This document shows, piece by piece, positions 36,659 through 48,600 of a stretch of 64,000 nucleotides of DNA. A model generated the notes under the pieces. The model did no database searches and was not told the origin of the DNA. It saw nothing but the letters and a program-made list of their open reading frames with translations. This DNA comes from Strigamia acuminata. Its lineage: Eukaryota; Arthropoda; Chilopoda; Geophilomorpha; Linotaeniidae. A program made the position numbers and the translations under genes. The first letter of the stretch is position 1, and each line of letters begins with the position of its first letter. The DNA is taken from contig OX442316.1 in assembly GCA_949358305.1 (NCBI GenBank), positions 5,084,001 through 5,148,000 on the forward strand, in the 5' to 3' direction.

Positions 36659-37049
36659 ATGGAAAAAAAACTAACTGTGAATGTGTTGGTTTTGGGCCTA
36701 TGTTTGGGCCTCACGCTTGGTCTTGCAAATTCCAAGTAAATGAAGATTAAAATATCCATCGTTTCAATCAACTAACAAATTATGGCTCATTTGTTTGAGC
36801 ACAATTAAGACGTTACTCATCACGTTTTAGGAGACGGACGCATCGTCTGAAAGCAGCACGACGATTGGAAAATTTGACCTCTCAAGTCTCAATATACCGT
36901 AAGTTTCGTGGCAGCCATTTTGAATTTTGTTGTAAAATCCAAAACCCGATATAGATCACTGGAGAAGCAAAGCAACCCCAGCGAAAACAACGTTTTTGCA
37001 ATTTTTGATGATGATTGTTGGCTATTTTTGGTGTCTATTCTGTTTGTAG
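36659..37049 (+). CDS. Small predicted secreted or membrane protein (79 aa), unknown
   Basis: Not visible as a long ORF. Three exons join with matching phases: 36659-36735 (ends AA|GTAAAT), 36831-36898 (after CGTTTTAG, ends CC|GTAAGT), 36955-37049 (after GATATAG, ends TTG-TAG). The product starts with a signal-like MEKKLTVNVLVLGLCLGLTL, then LANS and a basic stretch (KRRTHRLKAARRLENLT), and ends in a hydrophobic tail (FLQFLMMIVGYFWCLFCL). It lies between the two lipase copies on the same strand, 112 bp after the first. No family is recognised. Support is splice structure and leader only, so it could be a chance arrangement or a relic. Confidence 0.4.
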
Positions 37050-37510
37050 AAACTCCATAAACTCTGATGCACCCATTAATTTTTAGACGACGTATGGTTC
37101 AAGATACTTAAAGCGACGTCCAAGCTTGATGACTCACTAAAACACTTGGCTGGCCATTTTTATGTTTTGTTTACAACGCATTTGTAAAGTGAAATTGTTA
37201 TTTATCTGAAACGATTGAAAAATGTAAGACTGATTTACCAATATGTATATGTATCCTTTCAATTACTATATTTTCCCTATTGTGCTGCGAACAGTACAGA
37301 TTAAAGTGATAAACGTAAGCTTCAATGAGAACTGCGTCATCTAAAATAGCAACAATTTCTCTGTCAGTCGTAAACAACAACACCAGACTCATCCAAGGCC
37401 TTTTGTTTTTATCTATACAAAAATACAAAACAACCAGTCAGAAGTAAGTTATTTCAGATAAGTGCGTTTTACTACACAGCTAAAAACAAAAGTTAAACAA
37501 ATTCTACAAA

Positions 37511-39679
37511 ATGGCTGCAATAAGCTGCCCATTTCAGACCCGATATTTAATCATTGGCTTGAGCCTTATCGTCTACACTTGCAGTGCTCCTCTGTTTTCA
37601 GATGACCGAATTGTTAATTTCGTTGCAAATGTGGCCAACATTATCGGAGTACCAAAAGCCAGACCCGACATAGTGCGTGAAGCAATATTAGAAGCAGTTA
37701 AGTATTTCACCTTTACAAATACATAGGAAACTAAAATCACTACTTTACTTTATTTTACAGACCGAATTGATAGCATTCTACGGTTACCCGGCAGAAAACC
37801 ATACGTTAACAACTGTTGATGGCTATAATTTAATCCATCATAGAATTCCGTACGGGAAAAATGGAAAACAAAACCAAACTGCCATTCCCGTTATTCTTGT
37901 ACACGGCGTAAATTGTGGATCAACTCAATGGTTCGATAGCGGCCCCGAAAGCTTAGGTATACATGGAAAATTCAATAAAGACAATTTAAGAATACACAAA
38001 AGGATTTCAAAGTGTATTTGCTGAGTTGCCACTCGACTTTCCTGCTCTGTTTATGTGGAAAACATGAATTTTTTTAATCCTCAATATGTCTGACCTGTAC
38101 AATGACAAATATTTATCAGCGAAGCACGTTTCTAAATTTTCCATACTTGTTTTGTAGCATTTGTTCTAGCTGATGAAGGATATGACGTTTGGTTAGTAAA
38201 TTTCAGAGGAGCAACTTACACTAATCATTCAACGTTTGCTCGCGATCAAAAGGAATTTTGGGATTTTAGGTAGTGAATGATAATTGTATAAACCATAACA
38301 CGGTTACTTCAATATTTTACTACAGTCTGGACGAGATATCGACGCGAGATATCGCGCCTCTGATTGACTATGCATTGGACAAAACAGGATCGTCACGAGT
38401 ACTTTATATTGGTCAATCGATGGGAACAAGTTTAATGTTTTTCCTACTTGCAGAAAAACCAGAATATAACCAAAAAGTAAATGAAACATTCCTTTCCTTT
38501 CATAATTTACTGTATACATTAAACTGATGTTCTCAGGTTGCTGGTTACATTGCGTTAGGGCCTGCATTATTTCCCACTTACCTAGGTACCATGACAAAAT
38601 TCATGTTTCTTTTACCGGAAGCATTTCAAGTATTTTTTTGATTTCATATAAACACGCGCGATATAAATCATAATAATATTTTTTTCACAGTTTATTAGAA
38701 GCACCTTTAACGTTCATGCCATGTTCATCGTAAGCCCAGTTGTGCAAAGACTTCAACTTATTCTTTGTCCAAGTGTGAATCCAAAAATCTGTCAAATTGG
38801 ATTGTTTATGAATGGTGGCTACAGTCCTAACCTGCTGGATAGAGTATGTACATATATGTGTATATTAATCATTTCCACACGTTATCAGATATTTTCATAT
38901 TTATAGTTTAGGCTAGAGTTCCAATATACACTTCCCACTGCAGCGCTGGCATGTCTGTAAAAATCATTATTCATTACGGACAGGTTTGTACGAAGAAATA
39001 TTACAGTTAACATTAAAGTCACGTTAAATTAATTTCACTCATTTCTCATTTATATACAGATAGTACAAAGTCAAACCCTAAGAAAATTTGATTATGGCCG
39101 GTTGGAAAATGTCAAACGTTATGGTTCGGTAAGAAAATAGGCAATTTAAAAAACCTAGGTTGTTTGAAATGAGATTACTATAGAAGTTGATGAAATATGA
39201 AGTTGTAACTCATCCATATAAATGCAGAAACTCAGTAACACTAAAGTAACATCAATTACAGATAATGTTCTAGTAGATTTGAATAAATTCAATCCAATAA
39301 ACTCTACAATACAACTAAACTTCTACGCCTATTCCGAGCAATGCTGAGAAACTATCTGTTGTCCTATATTAATACCAAATGCTGATTTTTCTTATTTTTT
39401 TTCTCTTTAAATTAGGTTGAGCCACCTGAGCTGAGTTTTGAAAATATCAAAGTTCCAACAATATTAATATATGGGGCCAATGATGCAATAACCACGCCTC
39501 TCAACGTCGAAATAGCTAAACAAAAACTGCCAAATGTCGTGGAAACCGTTCAAATTTCAGACCTAATGGCGACTCACACTGATTATATGTTTGCAAAAGA
39601 TGGAAAAGAAATGTTGTATGATAAAATTGTTGTCTTTCTGAAACGATTCTGGAATAACTACTATCCAATAAAAGTCTAA
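37511..39679 (+). CDS. Acid lipase (lysosomal/gastric-type alpha/beta hydrolase), copy 2
   Basis: Nine exons with lengths identical to copy 1, 431 aa: 37511-37696, 37761-37956, 38158-38269, 38326-38476, 38537-38629, 38691-38843, 38912-38983, 39060-39128, 39416-39679. Signal peptide TRYLIIGLSLIVYTCS; VILVHGVNCGSTQWF; nucleophile elbow GQSMG; Asp in YGANDAITTP; His in ATHTDYMF. The catalytic triad is intact. It differs from copy 1 by scattered substitutions in the coding exons. The second intron (37957-38157) is nearly identical in sequence to that of copy 1, as is the 5' flank (about 37252-37440 compared with 34230-34430). So the duplication included the promoter and is recent or gene-converted. 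Confidence 0.93.
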
Positions 39680-40307
39680 TTATTTGACAATAAAAATTAT
39701 TTGCAAATTTTACGAAGATATGACCTCCATAAATAAAATCATTTATTTGTTGATGTTATACAATTAGTTATTTCAGTCAAATGACATAAAATCATGAAAT
39801 CTCATTTAATATTTCGTCTCAAAACGCATTAAATGAGATTTTGAGACTACGCCACAAGGTTAGCACGAAATAAAAACCGAAAGGGAAAGCGTTTTAGGTC
39901 AATGTTGTTACTTTTTTTTTTTTTTTTTTCATTTTGACTCACTGCAATTGCAAACCAGTTTCATTCCCCTTGAGCAGTGAATTCACAACGTCGGACAAAT
40001 AAGCTGGTGAAATGTTTTTCAGCTATGTCTAAGGTTAAATACCCTTTAGAATTTTCTGTATACTGAGGATTTCTGCACCAATAAGAAAGAAACAAAAGAT
40101 TTGTGCAAGTGTGAAGGAAAGCGAAAATTGGGACGAATAATAATTTCCTGGATATTCAAAGTGTTGTGTGCTCGGACTTGGAAAGAGAAAGGTATGGATT
40201 GTTTGATATAACTTAGAAGACTTATAAAATAATTCGAATTTTTAAACTCAAGAGTTTGTGTATAAACTTACCATGAAAAAGAAGACCGAAGATTAAAAAA
40301 AGGCAAA
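39680..40307. other. Spacer and possible 5' non-coding exon
   Basis: Holds the lipase 3' end and a small inverted repeat near 39797-39842 (AAATCTCATTTAAT and its complement). A probable non-coding first exon of the next gene ends GAGAAAG|GTATGG near 40191. A 7-codon upstream ORF precedes the start at 40308. Confidence 0.45.
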
Positions 40308-41757
40308 ATGAATTCAGCCTTGATTTTCATATTATTCCGATCTGTTTTGGAGGTATCGAGCAAAACCTGTAAGTAACAGACGTAAAAATAATACATAATA
40401 ACAAATTTATCTCATTTTTGATGTTATTTTCGTGAAAATCATTGCATTAATTCACATTTTTATAGTCATGGCGGTCGGTTATGTATATTTCTTTGCATTT
40501 TGCATGATAATAATGAGGCAGACATTTTATTTTTCTTTTGTTTACATTTTTTAGATTTTTTTGAAGATCTTTGCGAAGCACCTTCACTTGTACAGATTGA
40601 ATCTCCACATTTTAGTTTAGGGAGATTCTCGTCAACTCGACGATTTGGTTCAACAGTGAACGTGAAATCAGGAGAGAATTTAATAATGGTTTTGGGATCA
40701 GCTTTGAACACTAAAACTAAAACGCTTCAAGACAGTGAACTACTAGAACAAAATCTCAACCTCCGTAACTCGTGGAATTCAACAAACAACTCAACAAACC
40801 AAAAAGAAAATAACTCAACTTACGATTGCTCGTTTGGATTCAAATCCTCCAGTAATTTAACCTTCACTATTCACTGGCACGGATTCATAACCAATTGCAA
40901 AAGCTACTTACAAGTATAATTAAAAATTAATTATAAAACATAAAATAAACACATAAAACTTAATTTTTCTTCTAGATTTTTCAAGAGGCGAACAAAATCA
41001 TGCTTTCGTTACACGAAAAAGGAAATTACGTGTTCAACGCAACACGTTTAATCCCAATTAACTTGCGAGTATCAACGTGTGAAAGTAAAAACTACGGGCT
41101 TATTATAATAGTAACAACTCAAGGTACAACCCAAATATGCAAAACGATTAAATAATCCCCTTATTTTTGTCTTTTCAACAACAAAACACAATGTTTTCAT
41201 TGTCACACTCGATTTAAAATGTTAAAAAGGAGAGAAAAAATATTCTAATCTCTCAAAAGGAATTTCAGAGACTCCCCTCTATGTGCAAGGCTCAATTACG
41301 TATTCTGGAGTCATTGACCGCTACCCATGTGTGGCCTTGCATCATGTTGCCACACAAAGGTGGGGTAAGGTGAGGGGAGAGAGGGAAAAGGGAGAGTCGA
41401 ATACTTTCACTTTTGAGCATTGTTTATCCGATTTAAGAGTGAAAATAAGGTGATAGTGTTTTGTATAAATGCGGAATTGATGGTTTGTTTGTTTATTTAG
41501 ATGATCCCGAACAGACGGTGTTGTTGTCGTCGTTTTTGAAAACGTTTACGAGTTTTTTCGCGCCTTTTTTCGGTTTTTCTTTCGTCGCCATTTTGATTGG
41601 CTGTTGCTTAGTGAATCGAAGTCGATGGTTTTCATCAGATCGTGCGAATAAAGTTCAGAAAGCGGATAAACCTCCTAAATATGATGACCTGTTTCCGAAA
41701 AATGTGAGAGTGGAATCTCCACCTTCGTACGAAGAATGCGCAACACCAAAGAATTAA
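40308..41757 (+). CDS. Single-pass membrane protein with PPxY motifs, paralogue A
   Basis: Four coding exons: 40308-40368, 40555-40913, 40976-41123, 41501-41757 (274 aa). Signal peptide MNSALIFILFRSVLEVSS; ectodomain with four cysteines (DLCEAP, YDCSFGF, TNCKSY, VSTCES) and several NxS/T sites; one TM helix (FFAPFFGFSFVAILIGCCLV); cytoplasmic tail with DKPPKYDDLFP and PPSYEE. PPxY motifs bind WW domains such as those of Nedd4-type ubiquitin ligases (established for the motif; its use here is inference). Intron phases (1, 0, 1) and the cysteine pattern match the gene at 42990, so the two are tandem duplicates. The four-cysteine ectodomain could be CUB-like, but I do not recognise the family. 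Confidence 0.8.
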
Positions 41758-42780
41758 ATTATTATTTTTTTTAAATGCGAGAAAAAAAATTTTGTTCAAT
41801 AAAAATTAAAATAATTTTGAAATATTTGTCTCCGGGAATTTTTTTCTTTAAAAGGAAAGTTTTGAACGTTTTCACAATTTTTCACAATTTATATATGAAT
41901 GATGTTAATCACAATCAATTTAAAATCGCATAAAACTGTCACTTTCATGTTGATGTTAAACGAATGCGGATCTATAAGCCATGATGTCATCTCAACGACC
42001 TTGCAGTAGTTAAGCTTCTTATAAAATCTAACTTTATATAATTTAATTTTCGAGGAAAAACATTATCTAATGATATTTTCAACCTGACACGAGTGATTTA
42101 TTGCTACCATATCGAATTAGACTTGACATTTATCTACAGAATTTCAATATAAGAGATTTCCTTGTAATTCAACATGAGTACACACTCGAAACGAATCAAT
42201 TAACTGATAGAATTATTTTTTCAAGGCAGAAAAATAATATTTCAAAATTTGAATATCCCTCCATTTTTGCATATAAAGAAAAATGCAAAATGTATAAATA
42301 AATGAATAAAAAATGACGCCAATCACAAAAATCAAGAATTAAAGGTAAAGAAGCAAAGTAAACAATGGCGTGTTGCCAAAACAATGCGGTTGCGTTTGGT
42401 TAGAGACCGTGCTCGCAAGATTTAGTGCGTTTCCAGGTTTTTATTGATTCGATTGCCCATTTCAGACAATAAAAATACATTTTCTACGTTTCGGAGAAAC
42501 ATTCTCGTGCATCAACTGACATCTAGGGGTAAAAGCTAACTGTTTATTCTAAGTTGGTCGTGGCCTCATTATTACCATTCACGCCTAAAAATGACTAATT
42601 ATGTAAATAATTTCACCACTTTTGTCCCCCTCGAAAATTCCACTAAAAATACGACAAATCGATTTGAAAAGACTGAAAATATTCTTAACAATCCCCCCCA
42701 CAAATAAAAAAAAAATTAAAAATTAAAAAAATGCAAATTTATTCTAAAATTGCCAACAGATGGCGCACATCGCTCCACAT
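41758..42780. other. Intergenic region
   Basis: AT-rich spacer between the two PPxY genes. No gene is seen beyond the 3' UTR of paralogue A (AATAAA near 41799). Confidence 0.5.
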
Positions 42781-42989
42781 TGACGTAGATAAATGTCAAA
42801 AGGTTGGTGTAAATCAGTGCTCGGTTTGAGAATTCGTGATTCGTCCCATTCGACCGGTCGTAGAAATAATTCCTGCAGTTGAACGAAGGCCAACCAAAAA
42901 GCAGGTAAGCACTAGTGAGTCGAGAAGTGTTGATCGGTGGCTACGGACGGCGAAGGCCGTTTAGGTGGACGAAATTTTTTTCCACGCCC

Positions 42990-45252
42990 ATGGAGGGCAA
43001 ATTTTATCATTGTTTATTTGTATATATCTTAATTTTTCTATGTATTTGGCTTTTAAAAATAGTGGACGCGTGCAATGCAATTTGTAAGTATACAAACATT
43101 ACGTGTATCTATTAATGCGAACAAATGATGATCGAAATAATCGATTTTGGGGATATATTTTACGTCTAAAACGAATGGTCACTTTCGATTAGCAAACATC
43201 GTTTCTAAATTCTAAGAAAACGCCAGAATATTTCGCATAAAACATTCGTTTTATCGCGACTGGAATTGCACCATCATTTGTTTGTTTACTTAATTAAATT
43301 CGTCTTGTACTGTACACTCATCACAGCAAATGTGGGTAGGATGTAGGATTTTCGTCTGAGTCAACAGTCAACACGTTTCTTTTTAAAAAATTTCGCTTTA
43401 ACATAGTCTAATAATAAGTTACCGTTTCGTAAACCTCGTTGTAACGACTCGCTCATCAAATTGTGTGTTGCGAATGCGTCGTTGTAACGAGGTTTGGTTG
43501 TGCAGTTCATAAACCTATTTGAGGAAGCAGAAATCCGGTTGTGTATGGCTCGAATTATCAATGTTTTAATGTTAGTTGTACTAATTAATGCGTGAATACA
43601 TAATTTCTGGTACTATTTTCGAGCGAAAATGAATATTTATGTTTAAGTTTCGAATTATTGAGAAAACGAAACCTACTTAGAAATTAGAAATCCCTGACTT
43701 GAATGACCTTGTCTTGGAAAATTAGTGGACATTTGTATTTCAAGATAAAAAAAAAACACTTGTAATTGGCCTAGTTTGGATTTGAATGTTTTAATTTTTT
43801 TTTTAAGATGTTCTAAATGAGTACTGTGAGAAGCCACCATTCCAAGTAACAATATCTCCATCGAAGCCTGCTACATTTCTGCTGAATGCCACTGATTCAA
43901 TTCCAGCCAATGTATCAAAGCAAAGAAATCATCATATTTTTTCCTGTGTATTTTCTGTAAAACCTAAGCAGTATGGCAGCAACACTAGTCTTAACATAGA
44001 ATGGAAAAATTTAGGCCAAGGATGTCCAGATTATGTAAAAGTAAGATTTGATATTATTTTTAAGGTCAAATGACATATTTATACTTTGGGGACATGATTT
44101 TACAATAAATTTTTTTTGTTTTTTAGATTATTAAAATGGATGAAAACATTTTTGTCCACTTAGTTGGAACAGGAAGTCGTTTTTTAATTCTTACTGGAGC
44201 AACTGTTGTTGATGTACATATATCCATTTGTAAAGCTCAAAGTGTTGATAGTTTTTTGGAAATCTCTGCATCCAGTAAATCACCAAAAATTGGTAATTAT
44301 TATCTAGGAGATGTCAATATTTGGAAGATTCATCACGGATGTCCGTAGCACATCCTAAGAATATTCACACCATTGTTAAGCAATAGGATATCCTACGGAC
44401 ACCGGAGTTGTATGGGCTAATGACTAAACCTCGGTATCTTAATATCAAATTCAAACTGCACAATGGCAGATGGTCAAGCTTTTTGCACACAAAGAACGTA
44501 AAGCAATAAAATTAATGAGTTTATTGTTGTTTATTTACTTAATTTTAGCATTATTAGCCCTAATATTACGCTTAATGGTGCTAAATAGCGACTGGAATAG
44601 GGAAATCATCTGCGCAGTATGAGTTTGACGTAGAGATACCGGGCGGGAACTGTGTACAGTTGTACCAGATTTGAATTTACAGTTTACAGTGTGAATTTAG
44701 ATCAATATGGTGGGATTTGACTAATTGGTCTTTTTTGTTTATGTAGACAATCCAACTGATATATCATCAATTGTTCTTGCATTTTTGGCACCATTTGCAT
44801 TCATACTATTAGCCGTCATATTGGCTGTAATGGGCAGCTGCTGCTGTGCCAAAACCTGTTCCAGATCATCTGGTCAATCAGGAGACCTGGTAACAAGCAG
44901 TCCTTCGTCCGAAACCGGTTTCTCATTGACTGCGAGTCAACCGTCAGGATCCAGAGACACGTTGTTTACAGTGACTTCTGTGGTCGACAAACCACCAACG
45001 TACGAGGAATTGTTCCCGGTTGGTTACGCTTACAATGAATCGCTTTTGGACAAAATACACAACAATCTGTCAAGGACCCATGATTCCACGCCATTGTCTC
45101 ACGAAGGAGATGAGAACAGGAATTCGACAACTGAAGAACAAAACCATAACCAGCCTACACATAATCAAGGTCACAGTCAAAATGCAGTAGCTCAAACTGA
45201 TCATGATATTTTGAGTGGCGTAAATGTTAATGAGTTAGTTGTGGTGGTTTAG
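42990..45252 (+). CDS. Single-pass membrane protein with PPxY motif, paralogue B
   Basis: Four coding exons: 42990-43083, 43808-44040, 44127-44292, 44747-45252 (332 aa). A non-coding exon probably ends at 42904 (AAAGCAG|GTAAGC), with an acceptor (GCCGTTTAG) shortly before the ATG. Signal peptide MEGKFYHCLFVYILIFLCIW; ectodomain cysteines EYCEKP, FSCVFSV, QGCPDY, SICKAQ; TM FLAPFAFILLAVILAVMG followed by a CCCAKTC cluster, possibly palmitoylated (inference); Ser/Thr-rich tail with DKPPTYEELFP; long hydrophilic His/Asn/Gln C-terminus ending NELVVVV. Exon phases equal those of paralogue A (1, 0, 1), and the first junction encodes Tyr in both. The shared DKPPxYxxLFP motif is the strongest conserved feature, implying an interaction role. 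Confidence 0.82.
44337..44404. repeat. Imperfect inverted repeat in an intron
   Basis: GATGTCCGTAGCACATCCTA at about 44337 is mirrored by TAGGATATCCTACGGACACC ending near 44404. The arms are about 20 bp with few mismatches, in intron 3 of PPxY paralogue B. Confidence 0.6.
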
Positions 45253-45691
45253 ATTTTATCTTTTTTTTGTTTTTGATGACTCAGGACAGATTTTTTTTTT
45301 TTTTTAAATGAAACATTGTACAAATGAGATTTATAGTAGGAAGTTAGATTGATTAATTTATTAATTTCAATAAACTAATTGTTTTATAGTAGAGCGATTC
45401 GTGATGTTTTATGTTTTTCGTACATAAACAAGAAAATATATTTTTGTCGCATGTAAACTCACCATTACACTAGCTACATTCGAAAAGTCGGTTTAAAATT
45501 ACAGTTAAACATGTTTTACTGTTTAAATATTGTGCGCAGCCGCCATTTTGGTCTAAATAACAGTTCGAATGCAGCTACTATACGATTAAACCTTGTTTAT
45601 TTATGTAATGTAACTATTATACAAATATAAAAGAGTTTTTCTTATAAAATGCAAACAATGTTGGCACTAATTTGGACGTACGAGACTGAAA
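45253..45691. other. Convergent 3' region
   Basis: About 440 bp between the stop codons of PPxY paralogue B (plus) and the TRPA channel (minus). AT-rich, with AATAAA on plus near 45369. No gene. Confidence 0.5.
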
Positions 45692-48600
45692 CTAAACGGA
45701 ATAAAGACTGTAATCGTCTTCGTCCTCCCATTGGAGACCTTTATGACTAATCAGCGTCATGAGCAACGATTCAATGCGTTGGTTCTGAAGCTCTAGTTGA
45801 TGCACTGTATTCCCTAAGTTATTTATACTGTCCGATAAGTATTCGTGATTTTCGTGTATTTTTTCTAATTCGGTCTAAATCGAGAAATAAAAATGAGAAA
45901 ATGGAAACGGCTCGAAGAGTGTTCCCACAATTCCATACTTTGTCGTTTTTCCCAGAGTACGTCATAGCGATGTGAGTCATTTCAAAATGAGCGATTTTGG
46001 CCAACAATTTCTTATAGAAACTGTCGTGCTTCTTGTTTGGTGTAACCGAATGCTGTTTGATTATGAAGCGACGAAGTAAAAACTTTGGCAAAATACTTTC
46101 GACGTTTAGAACTAATTCGACCTGTCAATTAAATAAAACGTGCTTTCAATGACTGTCAATCAATCACACAAAGATCAATTTCCATACTTGCATAGCAAGT
46201 CTTCTAAGTTCTGCCTGTTCCTGCACTTCTTTGATGTCGTCGACAGCTAACCCTATCTGAAGTTAATCGTTTGCTTTAGACAAAATTGGGAAGGAATTTG
46301 TTCTTTATCAGGAAATCTGGACTGTGTTATCTAAATATCATGTTTTTGTGCAATTTACAATCCATCAAATCCCATAATTCTGTAAATTAAACTGTCCAAA
46401 TTGCCTAGTGATAAATACCCACCAAAAGATTGAGTGTGGCCATTGAACAGAGCAGTAGAAATAACACGATGAGAATGTACGCAGGAATTGGATAAGCCAA
46501 ATCATTATCAAATAAATCGTCAAACTGATATTCTCCTAACATCATGGTAATTACTCGTATTATACTTTTCCAAGGAGTTTCAAATTGTTCCTTTGAGTCA
46601 AATCAATCTCAACTGTTACTTAATTAATTTTTTTTTTAAAAATACAATACCTGATTGTGGAATATTGTATAAAATGCTAGACCAAACGCAATAAGTAGTA
46701 AAGACATGACTGTCAGTGCTTTGACAAATGTTCGAAAAACATATGTAAACATGACAGCGTATATTCCTAAATATGGAAACTTCCTGATGAAAAGTAGTAA
46801 ATCTACCCAGGAAAACAGAACGGTCACAGAAGCCATTTGCCATTGCCATGACTGAAAAGATACAAGTTGCAACTATCTGCAAACAATTCAAAATTAGGGA
46901 AACTTTTACCTCCCTGTATCCAGTTTGTTCGGAGCATTCGTTGAAATCAATAACCAAAAGCAATGAAGAAACATAACAAACCCATTGCAGTATGTTTTCT
47001 GCATTTAAGTAATGCCAGCGCATTTGATATATCTGCAGTGTCTGCAATAGAAGAAAAAGTCCAAAATTAACACCTGGTTCTTCGAGGTCCCTGACTTCAC
47101 TCACTTCACGAATAAGGCTGATCACAGATAGCACGATGATTACGTATTTGCCCATAACGGCAAAAAGTGCCGGTTTCGGTGGTTCTCCAACCGATTCCTG
47201 TAGGACTTTCAAACAAGTGGCCTGCGATATAATTTCTGCTATATCAGTTCCATTCCTGCAATAAAACGTAACAATTCTAGCGAATTTCAACTCAATTCCT
47301 ATTGGTTAGTGTACCGTGGACGTACTGAAAGATTCTCTTCTCTTTGTCATTGTCCACAAATCCTTCCAGGACTGGATTTTTCGTATGAATAATGTAACCC
47401 GTAATGAAGGTAACGAACAAAATGTAGTATAACAAGTGGAAATAGTAAAGATAACGTCCAAAATGTATCCATTTCAAGTGAACTAGACTCATACAAAGTG
47501 GGTGGCTAAGTAGTTTTCTCCTTCTTGACCTGACCATAATCATCAGAGGATGGTTTTTCTTAAGTACAATAGCATCTTCTGAATATAGCGTCGCCTCCTT
47601 GGTCACTTTATTGTCGTCGTCGTAGATATCTTTTTCTACAGCGCCACATTTTAAGTTAGAATTAATTGTAAACAACTTGCAAACGAGTGAGAAATACCTT
47701 TAGGAGTGCAAGGCACTTCGTTTGGCTCTCTGTAATCGAATGAATTCTCACGGTATGATGCATACATGTCGTCGAGAAATTCGTAATTGAATGTAACTGT
47801 AAAAGCCTGGTGTTCCGTTCCGAACTTATTGGTGGACGTACATCGAAAAAACACCTTTTCAGCCACATCTGAATTCAAGAAAAGATAAAATTCATTACAG
47901 AATATTTGTGCCTTAACTTAATTCTAACTTAAAGATTAGTGAACATGCTAGAGTAGAGGGCAATGATTTTCCGGTGATTTAGATGACCGTATCATCGCGA
48001 GGAACCGCTAGAACAGTCTGTGGACCGCCATGGACACCTCTGCTGCCGTACGGATGTGATCGTATTTTGCAATCTTCTCAGCATCCGCGTCAGCCAAAGA
48101 CGAGCCCCACTCCTAGCGCACAGTTACGTCAACGATGAACGACTGGGTCTCCGAGATGATACAACGAAGAGACAACCAGCCAGTCCATAACCGGGCCGAC
48201 GTGATGAGGTTCTAGAGTAGATTTACTTAGTAAATTACCTGGTAATTTGCGGATTAACATTCGCATGGGTGTATCTCTGAATCCTGTCTTTGGATTAATG
48301 GTTTCATTGCTCAATGCTTCTCTCCAATAATCGCTTTGAATTATTACCATGGCAACATTCCTGTAAGAAGAATACCAGTGTTGATTAAATATTTAAATGA
48401 TGTACATTTTGGGGTCAATAAACTATACTTATGACTATGTTCTATTGCCACTTCTAGACTATTTCTTCCATTGTCGTCTAATCGATTAACTCTTGCTCCC
48501 CACTGAATTAAGAGTTTTACTACTTCTGCATGCCCTCGTCCCGCTGCAAGATGGAGAGGTGTTATCTAAAAACAGAGCAATTTTATTACGATTAATTTCC

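Noticed and set aside
46616-47290. 224-codon minus ORF as a single exon
   Set aside because: It reads through one 63-bp intron and a second intron of the TRPA gene; spliced exons restore the S3-S4 sequence SWQWQMASVTVLFSW.
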